A DNA stretch of 56,802 nt from Prado023 sp039812125. GTDB lineage: Bacteria > Actinomycetota > Actinomycetes > S36-B12 > CAIYMF01. The notes under the pieces were generated by a model. The model was not told where the DNA came from. It worked only from the letters and a program-made list of their open reading frames with translations, and did not search any database. The stretch is taken from contig JBDHZV010000005.1 in assembly GCA_039812125.1 (NCBI GenBank), positions 1 through 56,802 on the forward strand, written 5' to 3'. Positions 26,088 through 33,885 of the stretch are shown one piece after another. The position numbers and the translations under genes are program-made. How positions within the stretch are numbered: the stretch's first letter is position 1; the number at the start of each line of letters is the position of its first letter.

Positions 26088-27292
26088 CGGCCCTCCCCGT
26101 CCACAGCTGCGAAGTCGAACAGCGGGTCCACCTGGCCCAGCTCGGCGTCCACCGCGGCCAGGACGCGGTCGGCCACCTCGGCCACGCCGATGCGCGCCAC
26201 GGCGTCGGCGAAGAACCCCCGCACCACCAGGCGCCGCGCGACCCCCTCCGGGACGCCACGGCTCATCAGGTAGAACAGCTGCTCGTCGTCGAACCGGCCC
26301 GTCGCGCTGGCATGGCCCGCGCCCTCGATCCGGCCGGTCTCGATCTCCAGGTTCGGCACCGAGTCGGCCCGCGCCCCCTCGGTGAGCACCAGGTTGCGGT
26401 TGAGCTCGTAGGTGCTGGTCCCGGTCGCGGCGGCGCGGATCAGGACGTCACCGATCCACACGGTGTGCGCCGACGCCCCCTGCAGCGCGCCCTTGTAGAT
26501 CACGTCGCTGCGGCAGTCCGGGACGGCATGGTCCACGAACAGCCGGTGCTCCAGGTGCTGGCCGGCATCGGCGAAGTACACCCCGACGAGCTCGGCGTCA
26601 CCGCCGCGTCCGGCGTACTCGACCGACGCGCTGTGCCGCACCAGGGACCCGCCCAGGGTGACCACCACCGAGCGCAGGGTGGCGTCCGCGTCCAGCACCG
26701 CGTGCTGGTGGGCCACGTGGACCACGTCGTCGTCCCACAGGTGGTTGGTCACCAGCGTCAGCGCCGCGCCCTGCCCGACATGGATCTCCACGTTGGTCGC
26801 GACGGCCGCACCGGAGCCGCCGACGTGATCCAGGACCACCACCGCCCGGGCATTGGCAGCCACCTCGACCACGACGTGCCCGAACAGCGCGCGGGCGTCG
26901 TCGGAGGGCCCCGACATGGCCAGCGTGGCGGACGCCTGCTCGGCCTCGGGCGCCACGGTCACGACGACCGCCCGGCCCGCAGCGGCGAACGCCTGCGCGG
27001 AGACCCGGTCGCGCGGCGTGAGCCACGCCCCCATCCGGGGATCGCCCGGCGCCACGGTCTCGACCCGCACCGCCCCGGTGCTCGACCACACCAGGTCCAG
27101 GTCCCCCACGGGGCCAGCGGCAGCGGTGCCGTCGTGCAGTCCGCGCAGCCGGGGCAGCGGCGTGAACCGCCACTCCTCCTCCCGGCCGGTGGGGACCGGG
27201 AAGTCGGCCGGATCCCGGGAGAGGATCCTCGGGGCGAGGTCGTGCGCCGGAGCCGCGAGGGTGACCTCGCGCTCCTCGATCGTGGACGTCAT
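26084..27292 (-). CDS. sufD: Fe-S assembly scaffold subunit SufD
   Basis: A 402-residue subunit of the SufBC2D complex, with the right-handed beta-helix region in the middle and the C-terminal family motif G-R-F-D-D-E-Q-L-F-Y-L-M-S-R-G (about 350-365). The conserved His and acidic residues that interact with SufB are in the E-N-A-H-A-like stretch G-A-G-H-A-S-A-T-G. The ATG shares one base with the sufB stop (TGATG), so translation is coupled. Confidence 0.95.
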   Translation of the reverse strand: MTSTIEEREVTLAAPAHDLAPRILSRDPADFPVPTGREEEWRFTPLPRLRGLHDGTAAAGPVGDLDLVWSSTGAVRVETVAPGDPRMGAWLTPRDRVSAQAFAAAGRAVVVTVAPEAEQASATLAMSGPSDDARALFGHVVVEVAANARAVVVLDHVGGSGAAVATNVEIHVGQGAALTLVTNHLWDDDVVHVAHQHAVLDADATLRSVVVTLGGSLVRHSASVEYAGRGGDAELVGVYFADAGQHLEHRLFVDHAVPDCRSDVIYKGALQGASAHTVWIGDVLIRAAATGTSTYELNRNLVLTEGARADSVPNLEIETGRIEGAGHASATGRFDDEQLFYLMSRGVPEGVARRLVVRGFFADAVARIGVAEVADRVLAAVDAELGQVDPLFDFAAVDGEGR

Positions 27293-28701
27293 CAGCCGAC
27301 GGCCCCTTCCATCTGCAGCTCGATCAGCCGGTTGAGCTCGAGGGCGTACTCCATGGGCAGCTCGCGCGCGATGGGCTCGACGAACCCGCGCACGATCATC
27401 GCCATGGCCTCCTCCTCGGTCAGCCCGCGGCTCATCAGGTAGAACAGCTGGTCCTCGGACACCTTGCTCACCGTGGCCTCGTGACCCATCGCCACGTCAT
27501 CGACGCGCACGTCCACGTACGGGTAGGTGTCCGACCGGGAGATGTCATCGACCAGCAGGGCGTCGCAGCGCACGGTCGACCGGGAGTGGTGCGCCTGCTC
27601 CTGGACCTGCACCAGCCCCCGGTAGGAGGTGCGCCCGCCGCCGCGGGCCACCGACTTCGACACGATCGCCGAGGACGTGTAGGGCGCCGCGTGCACCATC
27701 TTCGACCCGGCGTCCTGGTGCTGGCCCTCACCGGCGAATGCGATCGACAGCGTCTCGCCCTTCGCGTGCGGGCCCATCAGCCACACGGCCGGGTACTTCA
27801 TCGTGACCTTGGACCCGATGTTGCCGTCGATCCACTCCATCGTGGCGCCCTCGTGGGCGACCGCGCGCTTGGTGACCAGGTTGTAGACGTTGTTCGACCA
27901 GTTCTGGATCGTCGTGTAGCGGCAGCGGGCCCCCTTCTTCACGATGATCTCCACGACGGCCGAGTGCAGCGAGTCGCTGGAGTAGATCGGAGCGGTGCAG
28001 CCCTCGACGTAGTGCACGTAGGCGTCCTCGTCGACGATGATCAGCGTCCGCTCGAACTGGCCCATGTTCTCGGTGTTGATCCGGAAGTACGCCTGGAGCG
28101 GGATCTCCACGTGCACGCCCTTGGGGACGTAGATGAACGACCCGCCGGACCAGACGGCCGTGTTCAGGGCGGCGAACTTGTTGTCCCCGACGGGGATGAC
28201 CGACCCGAAGTACTCGCCGAACAGGTCCTCGTGCTCGCGCAGGCCCGTGTCGGTGTCGAGGAAGATGACGCCCTGCTCCTCGAGGTCCTCGCGGATCTTG
28301 TGGTAGACGACCTCCGACTCGTACTGGGCCGCGACGCCCGCGATGAGCCGCTGCTTCTCCGCCTCCGGGATGCCCAGGCGGTCGTAGGTGTTGCGGATGT
28401 CCGGCGGGAGCTCGTCCCAGGAGGTCGCCTGCTTCTCCGTCGAGCGCACGAAGTACTTGATGTTGTCGAAGTCGATGCCCGAGAGGTCCGCACCCCACGG
28501 CGGCATGGGCTTGCGGCCGAACAGCCGCAGCCCCTTCAGTCGCAGGTCGAGCATCCACGCGGGCTCGGACTTGCGCGCCGAGATGTCGCGCACGACCGCC
28601 TCGGACAGCCCGCGGCGCGCCGAGGCTCCGGCGACGTCCGGGTCGGACCAGCCGTACTCGTAGTGCCCGAGGCCCTCGAGCTGCTCGGTGTTGACCGTCA
28701 T
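27292..28701 (-). CDS. sufB: Fe-S assembly scaffold subunit SufB
   Basis: A 469-residue scaffold subunit that holds the nascent cluster. It shows the family stretches Y-F-V-R-S-T-E-K-Q, G-V-I-F-L-D-T-D, Y-V-E-G-C-T-A-P and the C-terminal H-E-A-T-V-S-K-V-S-E-D-Q-L-F-Y-L-M-S-R-G. The Cys in Y-V-E-G-C-T is the conserved sulfur-accepting position. There is no intein, unlike the mycobacterial homologue. The ATG at 28701 overlaps the sufR stop (ATGA) and has AGGAGG upstream. Confidence 0.97.
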   Translation of the reverse strand: MTVNTEQLEGLGHYEYGWSDPDVAGASARRGLSEAVVRDISARKSEPAWMLDLRLKGLRLFGRKPMPPWGADLSGIDFDNIKYFVRSTEKQATSWDELPPDIRNTYDRLGIPEAEKQRLIAGVAAQYESEVVYHKIREDLEEQGVIFLDTDTGLREHEDLFGEYFGSVIPVGDNKFAALNTAVWSGGSFIYVPKGVHVEIPLQAYFRINTENMGQFERTLIIVDEDAYVHYVEGCTAPIYSSDSLHSAVVEIIVKKGARCRYTTIQNWSNNVYNLVTKRAVAHEGATMEWIDGNIGSKVTMKYPAVWLMGPHAKGETLSIAFAGEGQHQDAGSKMVHAAPYTSSAIVSKSVARGGGRTSYRGLVQVQEQAHHSRSTVRCDALLVDDISRSDTYPYVDVRVDDVAMGHEATVSKVSEDQLFYLMSRGLTEEEAMAMIVRGFVEPIARELPMEYALELNRLIELQMEGAVG

Positions 28702-29417
28702 CTGGTCCCTCCTGGGTTCGCCGCGACCGCAACGCGGGCGGGATGGTCCTCGGACGTGATCTCCGCCGCGGAGCGGCTCGGGATGTGCGTGGTGCACACG
28801 CCGTCGCCCCGCGACAACGTGGCCAGTCGGGTCACATGGGTGCCGACGAGCCGGCCGAAGGCCTCGGACTCGGCCTCGCAGAACTGCGGGAACTCCGCGG
28901 CGACATGGGCCACGGGGCAGTTGCGCTGGCACAGCTGCACGCCCCCCATGCCGCTGGGGGACACCACCGCGGCGTACCCGTCGGCCGAGAGCAGGTCGGC
29001 CAGCGCATGCGCACGCTCGGCCGTGCTCGCGAAGCCGTCCAGCCGGGAGGCGTAGCGCCGTTCGAGGTCGTGGACCCGGCGCCGGGCGAACGCCATGACC
29101 GCGGCATCCCCGCCGGTCTCGGCCAGGAACCGCAGCGCCGCCACGGCCAGGTCGTCGTAGGCCTGCTCGAACCCGTCCCGCCCGGCCTGGGTCAGGTGGT
29201 AGATGCGCGCCGGGCGGCCCCGGCCCCGCGGCGACGCCGGACCGAAGGGCGGTCGCTCGGAGCCCTCGACCAGGCCGGAGGCCAGCAGGTCGTCGATGTG
29301 CTTGCGCACGGCCGCACCGGTGAGCTCCAGCCGCTCGGCGAGCTCGCTGACCGTCGCCGGGCCACCCTCCAGCAGGGCGCGCGCCACCCGCGCGGGGGCA
29401 CCGGTCAGCATTTCCAC
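28698..29417 (-). CDS. sufR: Fe-S sensing repressor SufR
   Basis: A 239-residue DeoR/ArsR-like winged-helix regulator that represses suf when its cluster is present. The helix-turn-helix is at about 20-45 (T-V-S-E-L-A-E-R-L-E-L-T-G-A-A-V-R-K-H). The cluster cysteines lie in V-Q-L-C-Q-R-N-C-P-V-A and P-Q-F-C-E-A-E-S-E-A, with a fourth Cys near the C-terminus. There is no Shine-Dalgarno site; the GTG at 29417 coincides with the predicted transcription start, while an ATG two codons later (29411) is the alternative. It heads the suf operon and is divergent from an ABC transporter gene. Confidence 0.93.
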   Translation of the reverse strand: MEMLTGAPARVARALLEGGPATVSELAERLELTGAAVRKHIDDLLASGLVEGSERPPFGPASPRGRGRPARIYHLTQAGRDGFEQAYDDLAVAALRFLAETGGDAAVMAFARRRVHDLERRYASRLDGFASTAERAHALADLLSADGYAAVVSPSGMGGVQLCQRNCPVAHVAAEFPQFCEAESEAFGRLVGTHVTRLATLSRGDGVCTTHIPSRSAAEITSEDHPARVAVAANPGGTR

Positions 29418-29430
29418 AACCCCATTGTTG
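29417..29430. promoter_or_regulatory. Inverted repeat CAAC-N6-GTTG, candidate SufR operator
   Basis: The 4-bp arms at 29417-29420 and 29427-29430 surround 6 nt. They cover the sufR -10 box and the predicted transcription start, where a bound repressor would block initiation. The arms are short, so this is only a candidate. Confidence 0.35.
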
Positions 29431-29451
29431 CGTATTTCTCGCCGAGTGCAA
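29424..29451 (-). promoter_or_regulatory. Promoter of the suf operon (TTGCAC - 16 bp - AACAAT)
   Basis: On the minus strand the -35 TTGCAC (29446-29451) and -10 AACAAT (29424-29429) are 16 bp apart, in the only AT-rich patch around. The predicted start, 7 nt downstream, falls on the G of the GTG at 29417, so the transcript would be leaderless. Confidence 0.6.
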
Positions 29452-29523
29452 GCGCCGCCCACGTGGCAGCCCGGTCCACCCGCCCGCGGGGCCGGGTCCA
29501 CCGCCCGCACGGCCGTCCCGCCC

Positions 29524-29529
29524 TACACT
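29524..29529 (+). promoter_or_regulatory. -10 box TACACT, leaderless promoter of the ABC transporter operon
   Basis: TACACT is followed by 7 nt and then the ATG at 29537. No ribosome-binding sequence is present and the -35 region is weak. Confidence 0.5.
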
Positions 29530-29536
29530 CAGGCGC

Positions 29537-30466
29537 ATGCCCGGACCCGCGCTCGACGTGAGCGGGCTGGTCATGTCCTACGCCGGGCGACGCGTCGTCG
29601 ACGGGCTGGACCTCGTCGCCCCCCGGGGGGCACTGACCGTCGTGCTGGGGCCCAACGGGGCAGGCAAGACGACGACGATCGAGACCGCCGAGGGGTTCCG
29701 CCGGCCGCACGCCGGCACCGTGCGGGTGCTGGGCCTGGACCCCCGCGCCGACGCCGCCCGGCTGCGCCCCCGCGTCGGGGTCATGCTGCAGTCCGGCGGG
29801 GTGTGGCCCAGCGTGCGCGCTGGTCAGATGGTCGCGCACGCGGCGCGGCTCTACGCCCGGCCGCTGCCCGTGGCCGGGCTGCTGGACCGCCTGGGCCTGA
29901 CCCCGGTCGCCCGGACGCCGTACCGCCGGCTGTCCGGCGGGGAGCAGCAGCGGGTCGGGCTGGCCTGTGCGCTGGTGGGCCGACCGGAGCTGGTCTTCCT
30001 CGATGAGCCGACCACCGGCCTGGACCCGCAGGCCCGGGCCTCGGTGTGGCAGCTGCTGGCGGACCTGCGCGGCGCGGGGGTGGCGCTGGTGCTGACCACG
30101 CACCTGCTCGACGAGGCCGAGGCGCTGGCCGACCACGTGGTCGTCATCGTCGGCGGACGGGTGGCCGGCGCCGGGACCGTCGCCGAGCTGACGGCCTCCC
30201 ACCCAGGACTGCAGTTCCGGTCCCGGCCCGGGCTGGACCTGGCCGAGCTGCAGCGCACCCTGCCCGCCGGGCTGAGCAGCCGGGAGGTACGGCCCGGCCA
30301 GTACCGCCTCGAGGGACCCGTCGACCCCGCTGTGGTGTCGGCCGTGGCCGCCTGGTGCGCCAGCCAGGGGGCGCTGCCCACGCAGCTGAGCACCAGCGGG
30401 GGGACGCTCGGCGATGCCTACTTCGCCCTGACCGCCGCGGAGCCCGGATCCGAGGAGCCCAGATGA
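29537..30466 (+). CDS. ABC transporter ATP-binding protein
   Basis: A 309-residue ATPase of the DrrA/CcmA-type family. Walker A G-P-N-G-A-G-K-T-T is at 38-46, signature L-S-G-G-E-Q-Q-R at about 134 and Walker B L-V-F-L-D-E-P-T-T-G-L-D-P-Q at about 154. The C-terminal 80 residues are the domain typical of multidrug or lipid exporters. Its stop overlaps the permease start (ATGA). The same pair lies between suf and ctaA in Streptomyces, so it may serve membrane or haem-related export; the substrate is not known. Confidence 0.93.
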   Translation: MPGPALDVSGLVMSYAGRRVVDGLDLVAPRGALTVVLGPNGAGKTTTIETAEGFRRPHAGTVRVLGLDPRADAARLRPRVGVMLQSGGVWPSVRAGQMVAHAARLYARPLPVAGLLDRLGLTPVARTPYRRLSGGEQQRVGLACALVGRPELVFLDEPTTGLDPQARASVWQLLADLRGAGVALVLTTHLLDEAEALADHVVVIVGGRVAGAGTVAELTASHPGLQFRSRPGLDLAELQRTLPAGLSSREVRPGQYRLEGPVDPAVVSAVAAWCASQGALPTQLSTSGGTLGDAYFALTAAEPGSEEPR

Positions 30467-31224
30467 CCGCGAGTGTGCCCCTGGACCTCTCCCCGGCACC
30501 GGGCGCCGCCCCCGCGCGGTCGCGGTGGCGGGCGCAGGCGCGGCTGGAGTGGTTCCTGCTGATGTCCAACGGCGAGCAGCTCCTGCTCACCCTGGTGATC
30601 CCGGTGGCCGTGCTCATCGGCGTGGTCCGGCTCGACCTGGCGACTGTCGAGCTGGCTGCGCCCGGGGCCCTCGCGCTCGCGGTGCTGTCCAGCGCGTTCA
30701 CGGCCACGGCCATCGCCACCGGCTTCGAGCGCCGCTCCGGCGTGCTCAAGTACCTCGGAACCACTCCCCTGGCGCGGTCCGGGCTGCTGGTCGGCAAGGC
30801 CCTTGCCACGCTGGCGGTCATCGCGCTGCAGGCCGTGGTGGTCACGGTGACCGCGCTGGCCCTGGGATGGGACCCACGCCCGGCCGCTCCGATCGTCCTG
30901 GTGGCAGCCCTCGTGCTGGGAACCGCGGCGCTGGGGTCGTGGGGCTTCGCACTGGCCGGCCTGCTCCGGGCCGAGGCGACCCTGGCGGTGGCCAACGCGA
31001 TCTTCCTGGTCCTGCTGCTCGCCGGTGGGGTGGTGGTGCCCGTGACCCGGGCGCCTGCCGTCCTCTCGGGCCTGCTGTCGGTGCTGCCCTCGAGCGCCCT
31101 GGCCGACGCCCTGCGCGCGGCCTGGGGTGTCGGATCGGGCGGGGCAGGAGCCGACCTGGTCGTCCTGCTGTGCTGGGCGCTGGGCGGGGTCGCGCTCGCC
31201 GCCCGCACCTTCCGCTGGGAGTAG
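30463..31224 (+). CDS. ABC transporter permease
   Basis: A 253-residue ABC-2 type permease with six predicted membrane helices, pairing with the ATPase encoded just before it. The polar N-terminus of about 35 residues is cytoplasmic. Helices start at about residue 38. The conserved F-E-R-R-S-G-V-L-K-Y-L segment after the second helix is the coupling region seen in DrrB-like permeases. The ATG overlaps the ATPase stop (ATGA). Confidence 0.93.
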   Translation: MTASVPLDLSPAPGAAPARSRWRAQARLEWFLLMSNGEQLLLTLVIPVAVLIGVVRLDLATVELAAPGALALAVLSSAFTATAIATGFERRSGVLKYLGTTPLARSGLLVGKALATLAVIALQAVVVTVTALALGWDPRPAAPIVLVAALVLGTAALGSWGFALAGLLRAEATLAVANAIFLVLLLAGGVVVPVTRAPAVLSGLLSVLPSSALADALRAAWGVGSGGAGADLVVLLCWALGGVALAARTFRWE

Positions 31225-31248
31225 CCCCACGGGCCATGACCCGCGGAC

Positions 31249-31254
31249 TACCCT
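31249..31254 (+). promoter_or_regulatory. -10 box TACCCT, leaderless promoter of ctaA
   Basis: TACCCT is followed by 6 nt and then the GTG at 31261; no ribosome-binding sequence fits. Confidence 0.55.
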
Positions 31255-31260
31255 GACCCC

Positions 31261-32211
31261 GTGCTCGCCTCCGACTCCCCCGTGCTCCCCGCCACCGCGA
31301 GTCCCAGCCCCGTGGGCCAGGGCACCCGGCGGGTGTTCCTGGCAAACCTGGTCGCCCAGGTGGCCATCGTCGTCACCGGCGGGCTGGTCCGCCTCACCTC
31401 GTCAGGGCTGGGCTGCCCGACCTGGCCGCAGTGCGTGCCCGGGTCCCTGGTGCCGGTCTCCGAGCAGGCCCAGGCGTGGCACAAGTACGTCGAGTTCGGC
31501 AACCGGCTGTTGACGTTCGTGCTGGTGGCACTGGCCGTGGCCAGCCTCGTCGCCGCCGTGCGGACCCGCCAGCTCTGGGTCGGCCAGGGCGCTCAGCCCC
31601 GGACGGCGATCCTGTGGCTGGCCGCCGTCCCGCTGGTGGGCACGTTCGCCCAGGCCCTGCTCGGTGGCGTCACGGTGCTGACCGGCCTGCACCCCCTGTG
31701 GGTCGGCGCGCACTTCCTGCTCTCCGCGGCGATCATCGCCGGCTGCGTCGTCCTGGTCCGTCGCGCCGGGGAGCCGGGCGACCAGCCCCTCGTGGTGCTG
31801 GTCCGCCGGGAGATCCGGTGGCTGTCCCGCGCACTGGTGGCCATCTGCGCCGCGGTGCTGGCCGTGGGGACCCTGGTGACGGGGGCCGGTCCCCACTCCG
31901 GCGACGTGGACGTGACCCACCGCATCGCGCTCGACGTGCGCACGGTGGCCTGGTTGCATGCCGACCTCGTGCTGCTGTTCGTCGGGTTGCTGGTCGGGCT
32001 GTGGCTGGCGCTTCGCCTGACCGACGCCCCCGGCCGCGCCCGCGGCTGGGCTCACCTGCTGATGGCCCTGGCGATCGTCCAGGGCGTGGTGGGCTACACG
32101 CAGTGGTTCACCGGCGTGCCATGGCTGCTCGTCAGCGTCCACATGCTGCTGGCGTGCCTGGTCTGGATCGCCACCCTGCAGACCCACCTGTCGCTGCGCT
32201 CCCGGGGTTGA
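31261..32211 (+). CDS. ctaA: Haem A synthase (COX15/CtaA)
   Basis: Converts haem O to haem A for cytochrome c oxidase, in the membrane. The 316-residue protein has about eight membrane helices in two similar halves. Helix-associated ligand histidines are visible in A-W-H-K-Y-V, V-G-A-H-F-L-L-S, V-T-H-R-I and S-V-H-M-L-L. The extracytoplasmic loop holds the Cys pair G-C-P-T-W-P-Q-C of the B. subtilis-type enzyme. The GTG is 6 nt after TACCCT. It converges with the Pro/Thr-rich gene. The partner ctaB is 3 kb away, separated by the two-component system. Confidence 0.93.
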   Translation: MLASDSPVLPATASPSPVGQGTRRVFLANLVAQVAIVVTGGLVRLTSSGLGCPTWPQCVPGSLVPVSEQAQAWHKYVEFGNRLLTFVLVALAVASLVAAVRTRQLWVGQGAQPRTAILWLAAVPLVGTFAQALLGGVTVLTGLHPLWVGAHFLLSAAIIAGCVVLVRRAGEPGDQPLVVLVRREIRWLSRALVAICAAVLAVGTLVTGAGPHSGDVDVTHRIALDVRTVAWLHADLVLLFVGLLVGLWLALRLTDAPGRARGWAHLLMALAIVQGVVGYTQWFTGVPWLLVSVHMLLACLVWIATLQTHLSLRSRG

Positions 32212-32231
32212 GGGCTCCCGGACGCCGCCGG

Positions 32232-33101
32232 TCAGCCCAGGTCGTCCCGCGCAGCCGGCGCCGCCGGGAGCTCCCCGACGGCCGCGGGGGTGGAGCTGGA
32301 GGGGTCCGCCGCATCGGCGGGACCGGTGCCCTCGACGCTCGGGGCGGCGGTGGCATGGGAGGGCTCCGCACTCGACGGGTCCTGGTCCTCGCCCGGTCCG
32401 GTGGGGCCCGCGGTCGGATCCTCGGTCGGATCCTCGGTCGGAGGAGCGGACCGGGTGGGCCACGGGCCATGGTGGCTGGGCCGGGGCCGGGGCAGCCATG
32501 TCCTGGTCGGTTCCGGGTCCGGGCTGGCCGTCGGCGGCGTGGTCCGGGTGGGCCACGGCGTCGGGTGCGGGCAGTCGGTCCTGGTCGGCTCCGGGCTCGG
32601 GGTGGCCGTGATCGTCCAGGGCGGACGCCGCGTCGGTGACGCGCTCGTCGAGGGCGTCGACGGCACGCTCGGGCTGGCCGTGCGGGACGGCGACGGCGGC
32701 GGGAACGACCCCTGGCCGGTGAACGAGTCGCTGGGCCGGGGCCGGCGCGCGGAGGACGCGGCGGCCGTCGGCGCGGCCTCCTGACGCGTGCGCAGGCCGA
32801 CCCCGCTGCTCGACACCGGTCCGGACGCCGGGGCGGGGGTCCGGCTGGGTGTCGCGGCGCGAGCCGTGGGCGAGGCAGTGCGATCGGGCGTGGCGGTCGA
32901 GGCGCTGGTCTCCACGGTGACGATCGGCGCGAGCGCGGCCTCGGGATCCTGGAGGAACCGATCGACGTCCGAGGCGCTGAGCACCTGGACCGGCTCGTCG
33001 GTCACGGCCGAGCGGACGGCCCCGACAGCCAGGAGCCCCACCACTGCGGCGCCGGTCGCACCCGCGACCCATGCCGTGGCGGGAACCCAGCCATAACCCA
33101 T
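32232..33101 (-). CDS. Pro/Thr/Ser-rich single-pass membrane protein of unknown function
   Basis: A 289-residue protein with no recognised domain. Residues 10-31 form one membrane helix, followed by a short folded-looking stretch (V-Q-V-L-S-A-S-D-V-D-R-F-L-Q, about 38-52) and then about 220 residues of Pro/Ser/Thr-rich, presumably extended and extracytoplasmic sequence. That tail contains two related repeats built on P-E-P-T-R-T and P-W-P-T-R (about 165-220) and a short P-T-E-D repeat. A single Cys sits in the first repeat. The N-in, C-out topology is a prediction. The ATG at 33101 is 7 nt after CACACT and divergent from the response regulator gene. It could be a cell-wall spanning or sensory accessory protein for that system. 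Confidence 0.75.
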   Translation of the reverse strand: MGYGWVPATAWVAGATGAAVVGLLAVGAVRSAVTDEPVQVLSASDVDRFLQDPEAALAPIVTVETSASTATPDRTASPTARAATPSRTPAPASGPVSSSGVGLRTRQEAAPTAAASSARRPRPSDSFTGQGSFPPPSPSRTASPSVPSTPSTSASPTRRPPWTITATPSPEPTRTDCPHPTPWPTRTTPPTASPDPEPTRTWLPRPRPSHHGPWPTRSAPPTEDPTEDPTAGPTGPGEDQDPSSAEPSHATAAPSVEGTGPADAADPSSSTPAAVGELPAAPAARDDLG

Positions 33102-33108
33102 GCCCCCT

Positions 33109-33114
33109 AGTGTG
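33109..33114 (-). promoter_or_regulatory. -10-like box CACACT of the Pro/Thr-rich protein gene
   Basis: CACACT on the minus strand is followed by 7 nt and the ATG at 33101. With the usual 17-bp spacer the -35 position would fall at 33132-33137, inside the direct repeat. Confidence 0.4.
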
Positions 33115-33125
33115 CCCTCGGAAAA

Positions 33126-33145
33126 GGTTAAGCCGCGGTAATGCC
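33126..33145. promoter_or_regulatory. 11-bp-spaced direct repeat, candidate response-regulator box
   Basis: GGTTAAGCC (33126-33134) and GGTAATGCC (33137-33145) match at 7 of 9 positions and start 11 bp apart, one helical turn. OmpR/PhoB regulators bind tandem repeats of this spacing. The site lies between the divergent Pro/Thr-rich and response-regulator genes and covers the -35 position of the former. Confidence 0.4.
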
Positions 33146-33190
33146 CCGGGCCTGCGGCGCGGGCAAACGGGTGATGCTGGTCACGCGGAC

Positions 33191-33196
33191 TACCGT
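33191..33196 (+). promoter_or_regulatory. -10 box TACCGT, leaderless promoter of the two-component system
   Basis: TACCGT is followed by 6 nt and the ATG at 33203. A run of G in the spacer could act as a ribosome site instead. Confidence 0.45.
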
Positions 33197-33202
33197 GGGG
33201 GC

Positions 33203-33880
33203 ATGTCCAGGCTGCTCGTCGTCGAGGACGATCCCGGTATCCGCTCGGCCCTCATCCACGCGCTGGCCGACCGCGGGCACGCGGTCGACTCCGCCCCCAA
33301 CGCCATGAGTGGGCTGCAGCAGGCCATCAGTGGCGACCCCGAGCTCGTCGTGCTCGACCTGGGCCTGCCCGATCTCGACGGGGTCGAGCTGCTGCGGATG
33401 CTGCGCGCCGTGAGTCCCACGCCGGTGATCGTCGCCACGGCGCGCGACGACGAGGAGCAGGTCGTCCGGGCCCTCGACGCGGGCGCCGACGACTACGTCA
33501 TCAAGCCGTTCAGCGCGGCGACCCTGGACGCCCGGATCCGGGCGGTGCTGCGGCGCAGCCGGGCCCACGAGCCGTCCGGGGACCTGCGGGTCGGCGAGCT
33601 GCACCTGGACACCAAGGGCCGCACCGCCGAGCTGTCCGGCCAGCCGCTCGACCTGAGCCCCCGGGAGTTCGACCTGCTGGCCTACCTGATGGCCCGGCCC
33701 GGCGAGGTCGTCACCAAGCGCGAGCTGCTCGCGGAGGTGTGGCGGGTGTCCTACGGCGGCGGGGAGAAGACCGTCGACGTCCACCTGTCCTGGTTGCGAC
33801 GCAAGCTCGGCGAGAGCGCCAACGAGCCCCGCTACCTGCACACCGTCCGGGGCGTCGGGGTGAAGCTCGTGGAGCCCTGA
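33203..33880 (+). CDS. OmpR-family response regulator
   Basis: A 225-residue two-domain regulator. The receiver domain has the acidic pocket E-D-D (8-10), the phosphorylated Asp52 in V-V-L-D-L-G-L-P and Lys101 in Y-V-I-K-P-F. The winged-helix domain (about 130-225) ends with H-T-V-R-G-V-G-V-K-L. It is followed 5 bp later by its kinase gene. Its targets are unknown, but the direct repeat upstream is a natural candidate for autoregulation or for control of the divergent gene. Confidence 0.95.
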   Translation: MSRLLVVEDDPGIRSALIHALADRGHAVDSAPNAMSGLQQAISGDPELVVLDLGLPDLDGVELLRMLRAVSPTPVIVATARDDEEQVVRALDAGADDYVIKPFSAATLDARIRAVLRRSRAHEPSGDLRVGELHLDTKGRTAELSGQPLDLSPREFDLLAYLMARPGEVVTKRELLAEVWRVSYGGGEKTVDVHLSWLRRKLGESANEPRYLHTVRGVGVKLVEP

Positions 33881-33885
33881 CCCAG

